Source: Candidatus Eisenbacteria bacterium (GTDB lineage: Bacteria; Eisenbacteria; RBG-16-71-46; SZUA-252). Taken from it: 48,723 nucleotides of DNA. Of this stretch, positions 37,981 to 45,443 are shown piece by piece. Made by a program: the position numbers and the translations under genes. Location of the stretch: assembly GCA_035712245.1 (NCBI GenBank), contig DASTBC010000136.1, positions 1 to 48,723 of the forward strand, read 5' to 3'. Below the pieces are notes generated by a model that was not told where the DNA came from, ran no database searches, and saw only the letters and a list, made by a program, of their open reading frames with translations. Every line of letters begins with the position of its first letter. Position 1 is the stretch's first letter.

Positions 37981-39048
37981 CTATGCCGCGCCGCCTTCGG
38001 TCTCGCCCGCGAGCTGGCCGCAGGCCGCGCCGATGTCCACACCCTGGGAGTAGCGCACCGTCACCGCGGGAACCCGCGGGGCGAGGTAGTCCACGAACCG
38101 CTGGATCCGCTCCGGGGCGGGACGGCGGAACCGGCCGGGGCCGATCGGATTGTAGGGGATCAGATTGACCCGGCAGGGGAGCGACCCGACGAGCCGCGCG
38201 AGCTTCACCGCGTCGCCGATGGTGTCGTTGATCTCCTCGATGAGGATGTACTCGAACGAGACCCGCTCGCCCACCTTCTCGACGTGGTGGCGCACCGCGC
38301 GGATCAGCGACTCGAGCGGGAACCGTCGGTTCACCGGCATGAGCTTCGAACGAAGGTCGTCGGTCGCGGCGTGGAGCGAGATCGCGAGGCGGTAGCGATG
38401 GCGCTCGTCCGCGAGCCGCAGGATTTGCGGGACCATGCCCACGGTCGAGATCGTGATCCGCCGCGGGGGAACCTTCATTCCGTGCGGAGCGCTCATGAGC
38501 CCCAGCGCCTGCATCACCGCCTCGTAATTCTCGAGCGGCTCGCCCATGCCCATCATCACGACGTTGAAGTCATGGACCCCCTCCGGCAGCTCGCTCCGGA
38601 GGCGCACCGCCTGCTCCACGATCTCGCCCGCGCTCAGGTTCCGCCCCCGGCCCATCCGTCCCGTGGCGCAGAAGCGGCAAGCGAACCCGCACCCGTGCTG
38701 GCTCGAGAGGCAGAACGTGTACCGGCGCGGCGTGCTCATGAACACGGACTCGACCACACCGCCGTCGCGGAGCCCGAAGGCGATCTTCCGGGTGCCGCGG
38801 TCCGTGGTCTCCCGGCGGCCGCGCTCGACGAGCGTCGCCACCTCGAAGCTCTCGCGGAGCCGGCCGCGGAGCGACGCGGGCAGGTTGGTCATCCGCTCGA
38901 AGTCGAGCGCCCCCTGGGAGTAGATCCAGCCGGCGATCTGTCTTCCGCGGAACGACTTCTCACCCCAGGAGAGGAGCAGCCGCTCCAGCTCGGGCTCGGA
39001 GAGGCCGATCAGGGCCTCCTTGGGCTCATGGAGGGTCATGGCTGGCAT
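37981..39048 (-). CDS. rlmN: Dual-specificity 23S rRNA/tRNA A2-methyltransferase RlmN
   Basis: Radical SAM enzyme of 355 residues that methylates C2 of A2503 in 23S rRNA and A37 in tRNA. The cluster cysteines are C120, C124 and C127 (CGFACRFCATG); the C-terminal catalytic Cys is C343 (GVDIGAACGQL). The second conserved region VVMMGMGEPLENY is present. ATG 39048 is used, but ATG 39039 is as likely: TAAAAT sits 7 bases before it and neither start has a Shine-Dalgarno site. First gene of the rlmN-ntrY-ntrC-barrel-DUF4390 string. Confidence 0.96.
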   Translation of the reverse strand: MPAMTLHEPKEALIGLSEPELERLLLSWGEKSFRGRQIAGWIYSQGALDFERMTNLPASLRGRLRESFEVATLVERGRRETTDRGTRKIAFGLRDGGVVESVFMSTPRRYTFCLSSQHGCGFACRFCATGRMGRGRNLSAGEIVEQAVRLRSELPEGVHDFNVVMMGMGEPLENYEAVMQALGLMSAPHGMKVPPRRITISTVGMVPQILRLADERHRYRLAISLHAATDDLRSKLMPVNRRFPLESLIRAVRHHVEKVGERVSFEYILIEEINDTIGDAVKLARLVGSLPCRVNLIPYNPIGPGRFRRPAPERIQRFVDYLAPRVPAVTVRYSQGVDIGAACGQLAGETEGGAA

Positions 39049-39052
39049 TTTA
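39047..39052 (-). promoter_or_regulatory. -10-like hexamer before rlmN
   Basis: TAAAAT on the minus strand ends 7 bases before ATG 39039. If used, the rlmN message would be leaderless and begin at the second ATG. No matching -35 is visible. Confidence 0.3.
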
Positions 39053-39093
39053 CGATGGGATAACGGTTTCCGTCTTTACAAAGAGCATTTCGT

Positions 39094-40146
39094 ATGCTAC
39101 GGTTGAGGCCATCGCGGAGTCAACAAGGGTCCCGCGCGCGTTCACGCCTCAGTGGGGGGGCGACCGCCGTTTCACACTCCTCAGAGGCCACCGTCAGAAT
39201 CGGTGCCGTCGACATCGGCACCAACTCCGTGCGGCTCCTCGTCGCGGACGTCGACGAGAGGGAACGCCTGCGGACTGCCCACCGCATGGGCGAGATCTCC
39301 CGCCTGGGAGAAGGCCTCGACCGCACCGGCTCCATCGACGAGGTCGCGGCCTCCCGGACTCTCGAGTGCCTCGAGCGTTTCGTCCACGAGGCGGAATACA
39401 GCGGCGCGAGCCGCATCCGCGTGGCCGGCACGAACGCCTTCCGCGTCGCCGCCAACGGCAGCGAGATCGCCGCTCGATTCTCCGATCGCGTGGGCTATCC
39501 CGTCGAGGTGTTGACGGGAGAGGAAGAGGCGCGGCTCGTCTTCTTGGCCGTCCTGAGCGGGCTGGCTCCCCAGCCGGGCCGATCGATCGTGGTCGACATC
39601 GGGGGCGGGAGCACGGAAGTCATTTCGGGTGAAGGGGAAACAGGGACGCAGGTCATCAGCCTGGAGCTGGGATGCGTCCGGCTCACGGAGCGCCTGATCC
39701 ACGCCGATCCGCCGAAGGGCGAGGAGCTGGAGTCGGTACGGGGTCACGTTCGAGAGGTGTTCCGCGACAAGCTCGCCTCGTTCGAGCCCGGCGGCATGAG
39801 CCGGGCGATCGGGGTCGGGGGCACCGTGACCGCGTTCGGCGCGCTCGATCTGAACCTCGTCAAGTACGATCCCTCCCGGATCGAGAACCACCACCTCTCG
39901 CGGGCCCGCATCGACTCCATTTCCAAGCACTTGTGCGCTATCCCACTCGCCCAGAGAAGAGATCTGGCGGGAGTGAGCCGGGGGCGTGCCGACATCATCC
40001 CGGCGGGCGCGATCATCCTGAGCGAGTTCGCCGACCGGTTCGACCTGCCGGGGATCTACGTCTCCACCCGGGGGCTCCGGTACGGGCTCGTCCTGAGCGA
40101 GGCCCGAAAGGCATTCCGGGGAGCGGGCCAGGCCGCGGGAGCCTGA
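39094..40146 (+). CDS. Exopolyphosphatase / pppGpp phosphatase (Ppx/GppA family)
   Basis: A 350-residue ASKHA-fold phosphatase acting on polyphosphate or pppGpp. Conserved blocks: AVDIGTNSVRLLVADV (phosphate 1 loop, about 38-53), GTNAFRVAANG, the catalytic Glu in TGEEEARLVF, VVDIGGGSTEVI (phosphate 2) and GVGGTVTAFGAL. It is the short form with no C-terminal HD domain. The N-terminal 33 residues before the conserved core are unusual and basic; ATG 39094 or TTG 39103 are the only common starts, so the true start is uncertain. Divergent from rlmN. Confidence 0.92.
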   Translation: MLRLRPSRSQQGSRARSRLSGGATAVSHSSEATVRIGAVDIGTNSVRLLVADVDERERLRTAHRMGEISRLGEGLDRTGSIDEVAASRTLECLERFVHEAEYSGASRIRVAGTNAFRVAANGSEIAARFSDRVGYPVEVLTGEEEARLVFLAVLSGLAPQPGRSIVVDIGGGSTEVISGEGETGTQVISLELGCVRLTERLIHADPPKGEELESVRGHVREVFRDKLASFEPGGMSRAIGVGGTVTAFGALDLNLVKYDPSRIENHHLSRARIDSISKHLCAIPLAQRRDLAGVSRGRADIIPAGAIILSEFADRFDLPGIYVSTRGLRYGLVLSEARKAFRGAGQAAGA

Positions 40147-40246
40147 TCGGGCCCCGCCGAACCCGCGCGGAGCCTTGCCCGGCCCGGCGCCCGGCCGCGA
40201 ACCCGCCCTGGCCGGATCTGGCCACCTGTCCAAGCCGACTATTTGC

Positions 40247-40276
40247 TTGACGTTCGCCATCCTTCGCACGTATTCT
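40247..40276 (+). promoter_or_regulatory. Sigma-70-type promoter of the small exported gene
   Basis: TTGACG (40247-40252), 18-base spacer, TATTCT (40271-40276). It would give a leader of about 160 bases before ATG 40443. Confidence 0.5.
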
Positions 40277-40442
40277 CCTTCATCAGCGGCAGTCTTCGTC
40301 GACGAGCGCCTGCCCGCATGGGCATCCCTCCTGTTCGCGGTACCCCGCCGCGAACCACGACGCGCGACGACGAGCTGCCGGACACCGCCAGAACGAAGTG
40401 GTTTGGTTGCCGGGTCCGCCATTTCGTCGAAGGAGCATTGGA

Positions 40443-40748
40443 ATGAGGGTCCTGGTCTCACGCCGCGTCATCGGGCTCAGTCTCCTGCTCGCCATGCTCT
40501 GCATGATGCCGGCCGTTTCACCTCCCGTGTTCGCCAAGCCAATCGGCTGGGAAAACTTCCCCGACCCGGACGCACCTGACGGTCCGAAGGGCGATGGCGA
40601 CGGAGTCGTGGTCAAAGCGGGGTCGATCCAGGTGGATCGCACCGCGACGACGAGCACGACGAAGGTGAGCGGCGGGTCCGTGTGGAGCTCGATGCTGGAG
40701 TACCTCCGGATGATGTGGCTGGGCTACGGCTCGCGTCTGTACTGGTAG
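40443..40748 (+). CDS. Small exported protein of unknown function
   Basis: A 101-residue protein with a clear signal peptide (GLSLLLAMLCMMPAVSPPVF, cleavage near FAKP). The mature part is only about 70 residues: an acidic Asp/Pro/Gly-rich stretch (NFPDPDAPDGPKGDGDG), a Thr/Ser-rich stretch, and an aromatic C-terminus ending YGSRLYW. ATG 40443 follows AAGGAG. It has its own promoter and a strong terminator, and the following gene is a large sigma-54 activator. I recognise no family; no cysteine is left after cleavage. A secreted peptide or periplasmic factor is possible, but this is guesswork. Confidence 0.75.
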   Translation: MRVLVSRRVIGLSLLLAMLCMMPAVSPPVFAKPIGWENFPDPDAPDGPKGDGDGVVVKAGSIQVDRTATTSTTKVSGGSVWSSMLEYLRMMWLGYGSRLYW

Positions 40749-40764
40749 GACGCGGACCAGACCA

Positions 40765-40796
40765 GGTACGGTCCGGTCGTATGGCCGGGCCGTACC
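40765..40796 (+). terminator. Long hairpin terminator
   Basis: A 12-bp stem (GGTACGGTCCGG with CCGGGCCGTACC, one G-T pair) and an 8-base loop lie 17 bases after the small exported gene. It separates that gene from the regulator at 40824. Confidence 0.7.
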
Positions 40797-40823
40797 CAAG
40801 CAGTTCAATCGAACGAGGGCCGG

Positions 40824-43800
40824 ATGGACGGGCTTGTCCCGAAAGATCGATCGGGCATTCCGAACCGGAGCGCTGGGATCCCTCTCCCGCGGCCGTCCGA
40901 CGCGGGCACGTATGGGGAGCACAAGGCCCAGGAGCTCGGTGACCTCTACTACGCCGCCGACAACTACGTCGTCGCGCTCGAGTACTATCGCCGCGCGCTC
41001 GACTCGGAGTCGAACGGCAATGGGAACGGGAACGGCTCGAAGAATGCGGAGAACCTCCTCCGCGTAGGCACCCAGATCGTCGAGTGCCTCCGGCACCGGG
41101 GCGATCTGAACGAGGCCGTGGACGCGCTCCACGACCTGCACCGGCGGCTCCGGCCCCACGTCACGCGCGAGCAGGCCGGGAGATTGGCGGCGAGCCTCGC
41201 CTTGCTCCTCTTCGAGCGGGGCAGCTACCGTCCCGCGCAGCGCGCCGCCTCGCTCGCCTACCGTCTCCTCCGCGACACCACCCTCAATCTCGACATCGGA
41301 CGAACCGAGATGATCTTCGGGGTGATCGCGCTCCGGACCGGGGACTGGAACTCGGCGCGGGAGTACTTCGAGAGCGCCATCGCGACGTATCGCCGCGCGG
41401 GCTACGACGCGGGCATGGCGTCCGCGTACAACAGCCTCGGGCTCCTCCACAAGAATCACTGCCGCTTCAAGGAAGCCGCTCGGTTCCTCGAGCAGGCGCT
41501 CCGCATCGCCGAGCGCTCCGGCCTCTTCCACGACTCGGCCACCTACGTGCACAACCTCGGGATCGTCCACGAGAAGATGGGCGAGTGGGATCTCGCCGAG
41601 GACCATTACCGGCGCGCCCTGCAGATGAACACCGAGGTGGGGAACGCGGCGGGGAAGGCGCGCGCGCTCTTCTGCATGGGCGCCCTGCGCCGCAAGCGCC
41701 GCGACTTCGCGACGGCCGAGAACCTGCTCCGGCAGGCGCTGGCGATCGCGGTGGAGCGCGGATTCCCGCGCGAGACGATCCTCGCGCGCGAGGGGCTGGG
41801 CGATCTCTATGCCGATCGCGATCTCCTGAACGAGGCTCGCGCGGAGTACGAGACCGGAATCCTCATGGCGGATCAGGTCGCGCCCGATTCCGATCTCACG
41901 GTGGAGCTGGTGCGCCGGCTCGGCGACGTGGTGCTGCGCCTGGGCGAGCCCGAGCTGGCGCAGCGGCACGGCGAGCGCGCGCTCCTGATCGCCCGCCGGC
42001 TCGGCGACCGGATCGAGGAGGCGTGCTCGCTTCGCCTCCTCGGTCTCGTCGCCGCGGAGTCGGGCGAGCTCTCGACCGCGCAGGACCGCCTCGGCGAGGC
42101 GAGCCGCATCCTCCTCGCGATCGGGAAGCGGTACGAGCTGGCGCGGCTCAACCTGGCCGCGGGGCTCTCGTGGAGGAAGCGCGCGCGTCGGGGCAAGTCG
42201 CGCGGGACCCTCGACGAATCGGTGTCGTTCCTGCGCCGTGCCGTGGCCGCGTACGAGAGCTTGAACCTGCCGGCGCTCGCGGCTCGCGCGCTCTTCGAGC
42301 TGAGCCGTAGCGAGCTCCTGCGCGGCCTCGTCGACGAGGCGGTGCTCCATCTCGATCACGCCTCGTCGCTCCTCTCGCCCGAGGAGGATCCCGCGCTCTC
42401 CCGCGAGATCGAGGAGTTCCGGAGCGAGATCGAGCAAGGGCTGATCGAAGGAACCTCGGCTCAAAGCAACGAGTTCGCCGCGTTCGAGGAGATCCGCAGC
42501 GTCCTCCGCGGACGCGATTCCGAGGCCGCCGTCCAGGAGGTCCTCGCGATCACGTCGCGCCGCGTCTCCGCGGCGCGCGGCTGCGTGGCCGCTCCGGCCG
42601 CGCACGGCGGGATCGAGGTCGTGGCGACCGTCGGCATGTCCTTCCGCGTGGCGCAAGACCTCCTCACGGAGCTCGAGCGCCGGATCGGCGCCGCCCGGCT
42701 CGCCTCCGCCCCCGTCGTCACGAGCCGCGCCGGCGCGGACGGGCGCTTCCGTGACCTGCCGGGCGCGACCCACATGGGACCGCGCACGAGCGTCGCGATC
42801 ATGCCGCTCTCGCTTCCGTCGGGGCTACCCGGCTATCTCTACCTCGATCGTCCCGAGGACGGTCCGCTCGGCGCGTTCAAGCAGCGCGAGATCAACCTCA
42901 TGGCCGTGCTCGCGAACCATGTCGCGGTTTCGATCCTCGAGCTCCAGCGGCAGCGGCTCGCGCGCGAGAACACGGCGCTCCGGGGACGGCTCCTCGGCTC
43001 CGCGAACGACCACGGCATCGTGACGCGCAGCCCCGAGCTCCTCGAGATCCTCTCGCTCCTCGAGCGCGTGGGCCCGAGCGACGCGACGATCCTGATCGAG
43101 GGCGAGACCGGGAGCGGGAAGGGACTCCTCGCCCGCGCCATTCATTCGTCCAGCGCCCGCGCGACGAAGCCCCTGATCCAGGTCAACTGCGCCGCGCTGC
43201 CCGAGCAGCTCCTCGAGAGCGAGCTCTTCGGGCACGTGCAGGGCGCCTTCACCGGAGCCGCGCGCGAGAAGGTCGGACTCTTCGTCGAGGCGAACGGCGG
43301 GACGCTCTTCCTGGACGAGATCGACAAGACCACGATCACCATCCAGGGGAAGCTCCTCCACGTGCTCGACAACCGCGAGGTCCGCCCGGTGGGCGGGAAC
43401 AAATCGACCAAGGTGGACGTGCGCGTCCTCTGCGCGACGAACGTGAATCTCAAGGCCCGGATCGCGCGAGGGGAGTTCCTCGAGGATCTCTACTACCGGC
43501 TGAACGACATCTGCTTCCGGGTTCCGCCGCTCCGCGAGCGCCCGGAGGACGTCCCGATGCTGATCGAGCACTACGCCCGCCGCTTCTCCGCCGAGATGGG
43601 GAAGGAGATCAAGGGCGTCGAGCAGGACCTCGTCTCCTGCCTGGCCGGGCTCAAGTGGCGCGGCAACGTGCGCGAGCTGGAGAAGGTCGTGAAGCGGATG
43701 GTGGTCATGGCGAACGATGGCGACACGCTGTCGCTCGGGCTCCTGCCGCGGGAGCTTCTCAAGGCGGACGAGGAGAACGGGAGCGACGCCCCGTCCACCC

Positions 43801-43973
43801 TCAGGGCCGAGGTCGCCAAGGTCGAGCGCCGGCTGATCGCCCAGGCGCTCGAACGCCACAACTGGAACAAGCTCCAGGCCGCGAAGGAGCTCTCGCTCTC
43901 GTATCCGACCCTGCTTCAGAAGATCAAGCTCTTCCGCCTCGATCGCCGCACCGCCGTCCGGCAAAAGCCTTAA
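40824..43973 (+). CDS. TPR-GAF sigma-54-dependent transcriptional activator
   Basis: A 1049-residue regulator. TPR array from about 35 to 520 (for example GTYGEHKAQELGDLYYAADN, AYNSLGLLHKNHCRFKEAAR), with an Asn-Gly run (NGNGNGNGS) inside the first hairpin. GAF-like domain about 551-710, AAA+ at about 733-960 with GETGSGKG, GAFTGA at 807-812 and GGTLFLDEID, then a Fis-type HTH (NKLQAAKELSLSYPTLLQKI). There is no receiver, so it is controlled by ligand or protein binding to the TPR/GAF part rather than by phosphorylation. A Rho-independent terminator overlaps its stop. Confidence 0.93.
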   Translation: MDGLVPKDRSGIPNRSAGIPLPRPSDAGTYGEHKAQELGDLYYAADNYVVALEYYRRALDSESNGNGNGNGSKNAENLLRVGTQIVECLRHRGDLNEAVDALHDLHRRLRPHVTREQAGRLAASLALLLFERGSYRPAQRAASLAYRLLRDTTLNLDIGRTEMIFGVIALRTGDWNSAREYFESAIATYRRAGYDAGMASAYNSLGLLHKNHCRFKEAARFLEQALRIAERSGLFHDSATYVHNLGIVHEKMGEWDLAEDHYRRALQMNTEVGNAAGKARALFCMGALRRKRRDFATAENLLRQALAIAVERGFPRETILAREGLGDLYADRDLLNEARAEYETGILMADQVAPDSDLTVELVRRLGDVVLRLGEPELAQRHGERALLIARRLGDRIEEACSLRLLGLVAAESGELSTAQDRLGEASRILLAIGKRYELARLNLAAGLSWRKRARRGKSRGTLDESVSFLRRAVAAYESLNLPALAARALFELSRSELLRGLVDEAVLHLDHASSLLSPEEDPALSREIEEFRSEIEQGLIEGTSAQSNEFAAFEEIRSVLRGRDSEAAVQEVLAITSRRVSAARGCVAAPAAHGGIEVVATVGMSFRVAQDLLTELERRIGAARLASAPVVTSRAGADGRFRDLPGATHMGPRTSVAIMPLSLPSGLPGYLYLDRPEDGPLGAFKQREINLMAVLANHVAVSILELQRQRLARENTALRGRLLGSANDHGIVTRSPELLEILSLLERVGPSDATILIEGETGSGKGLLARAIHSSSARATKPLIQVNCAALPEQLLESELFGHVQGAFTGAAREKVGLFVEANGGTLFLDEIDKTTITIQGKLLHVLDNREVRPVGGNKSTKVDVRVLCATNVNLKARIARGEFLEDLYYRLNDICFRVPPLRERPEDVPMLIEHYARRFSAEMGKEIKGVEQDLVSCLAGLKWRGNVRELEKVVKRMVVMANDGDTLSLGLLPRELLKADEENGSDAPSTLRAEVAKVERRLIAQALERHNWNKLQAAKELSLSYPTLLQKIKLFRLDRRTAVRQKP

Positions 43974-43999
43974 ATCCTCTTATAAAGGCTTTTTATATA
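43963..43999 (+). terminator. Intrinsic terminator overlapping the regulator stop codon
   Basis: AAAAGCCTT pairs with AAGGCTTTT, followed by TTATATA. The stem begins inside the last codons of the TPR-GAF regulator. It is the only terminator here with a real U-tract. Confidence 0.8.
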
Positions 44000-44675
44000 C
44001 CCAAGCTGCTTACGCAGCAGCTAGTTACGCCATTCGCTCCTCGCGACTATTAAATCGACCGCATTTCGGGTCGGTTCTGGGTGACACCGGTCACCAGGAA
44101 CCCGGGACCTCGAAGGGGTTGTAAGTCATTGGATGGTAGATTGTTGCGGTCCTGCTTCGCGGTTCTGAGGAACTCAGACGTTCATGGCATGCGGGCTGCA
44201 ATAGCAAACAACCGGAGGGGGGGACCTCCAAAGAGCCTGCGGGCCTAGCCAGCATTAGCCCATGGGTAAGTCGCCAAATCGAGCACCGGCCTCGGTGGAC
44301 GCGATGTTACCCGCAGAAAGCTGGCAAGGCCGGGGCTCAATTTTTTGGTGTCGAGGGGGCTGGGGCCTCTCTTTGGGGGCCCCGCCTTTCGACGCCCTGC
44401 AATACCGCCGCCTCCGCTCCGCCGCCCTCCGTCGCCGCAGCTTCCGTCCTCGCCCGCGGGCCTCAACTCTGTCGCCAGCCAGTCACAGTGTCTTGGTTCC
44501 ACATCGTTCCCGCCCTCCTTGCGTCGCCATCGGAAACACCATAATCCTCTCGGCTCCAATCGATTGCGCGAGTGGTGTCGACTTCTCGAACCGTGGCATA
44601 TCGGTTGCGGTAGGACGGGACATCGCCATGAACTTCGACGAGCAACCGGCCAAGCATCGCTAGGAGGTGGGGTCC
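43974..44675. other. Low-coding interval with promoter-like site and hairpins; candidate noncoding RNA
   Basis: A 702-base gap with lower GC than its surroundings and no convincing gene. Visible structure: hairpin AGCTGCT/AGCAGCT (44004-44022); TTACGC with 17-base spacer to TATTAA (44025-44053), a possible plus-strand promoter; then hairpins CGACC/GGTCG (about 44057-44075), a 12-13 bp stem GGTTCTGGGTGAC/GTCACCAGGAACC (44073-44102), CTGAG/CTCAG (about 44168), and GGAGG/CCTCC (about 44214) enclosed by GCGGGCT/AGCCTGC. Further on lies TTGCGT with CATAAT (44519-44545) as a possible lipoprotein promoter. The open frame at 44262-44663 has poor codon bias and is not accepted as a gene. Confidence 0.4.
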
Positions 44676-45443
44676 GTGATTCGCTTCTGGGGATTTGCCC
44701 TCGCGTTCGTGGGGGCTCTTGCCGTTTCTGGATGTGATGACGACGAGAACCTCGTCGTGCCCGATCCGCCACCCTTCGTCGTGGAAGGAGTCCGCAGCAT
44801 CACGGGTGACGGGGAGGTGACGATCGTCTGGCGTCACAACCAGGAGACCGACATCGACCACTACAAGATCTACCGCAACGGGGAGCCCACGGGGACGTTC
44901 ACCCTGATCGGCACGAGCACGGACAACGAGTTCGTGGACCAGGACGTCGTGAACGGGGAGACGTACTTCTACGCCGTCGCCGCGGTGGACGAAGCGGGCC
45001 AGGAGAGCCCCGAGCTGAGCTACGAGAACGCGTTCGACACGCCGCGGCCGGAAGGCTTCAACGTGACGCTCACGGACGCGAACACCACGGACGCGACGAG
45101 CGGGTGGGATTTCTCGGCCCAGACGAGGCGGCCGTCGGCCGACCCCGCGACCGATGTTTACTATGCGTTCCAGGACGGCCATTATCTGATCTTCGTGCCG
45201 ACCGACACGCGGATCCAGGACGCGGGCTACGTGCCTCTCGTGGACGTCGACTACGCGCCGCCCGCCGGCTGGTCCGACGACGGCGTCGTGGAGGCGATTC
45301 CGGGGCACAGCTACATCCTGCTCACGCGCGACAACCACTATGCCAAGTTCGAAGTGAACTCGCGGAGCGCGACGGGAATGCTCATCGACTGGGCGTATCA
45401 GATCGACCCCGACAATCCGGAGCTCGTGAGGCCGGCCCCGTGA
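44676..45443 (+). CDS. Fibronectin type III lipoprotein
   Basis: A 255-residue lipoprotein. Signal peptide with lipobox AVSGC (lipidated C20), followed by acidic DDDENL. An FN3 domain at about 35-120 (VRSITGDGEVTIVWRHNQE, then YKIYRNGEP and NGETYFYAVAAVDEAGQES). The C-terminal half has no known domain. GTG 44676 is chosen over GTG 44667 because AGGAGG (44662-44667) is then 8 bases away. Its stop overlaps the start of the next exported protein (GTGA), so the two are cotranscribed and probably act together at the envelope. Confidence 0.88.
   Translation: MIRFWGFALAFVGALAVSGCDDDENLVVPDPPPFVVEGVRSITGDGEVTIVWRHNQETDIDHYKIYRNGEPTGTFTLIGTSTDNEFVDQDVVNGETYFYAVAAVDEAGQESPELSYENAFDTPRPEGFNVTLTDANTTDATSGWDFSAQTRRPSADPATDVYYAFQDGHYLIFVPTDTRIQDAGYVPLVDVDYAPPAGWSDDGVVEAIPGHSYILLTRDNHYAKFEVNSRSATGMLIDWAYQIDPDNPELVRPAP

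Noticed and set aside
40201-40260. Possible sigma-54 (-24/-12) promoter before the small exported gene
   Set aside because: TTGC is present, but no GG lies at the required distance upstream, whereas a good sigma-70-type promoter overlaps the site.
44200-44260. Sequence AGCAAACAAC followed by a short frame, resembling a tmRNA tag start
   Set aside because: No tmRNA acceptor ends or pseudoknot landmarks are near, and the frame does not end in a LAA-type tag.
44195-44290. Possible c-di-GMP (GEMM) riboswitch
   Set aside because: AGCAAAC and GGCCTA-like bits occur, but the GAAA tetraloop, its receptor and the conserved GGGACGCAAAGCC core are missing.
44262-44663. 133-codon open frame before the FN3 lipoprotein
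   Set aside because: Codon use lacks the strong GC3 bias of real genes here, there is no motif, and the DNA shows hairpins and promoter-like sites instead.
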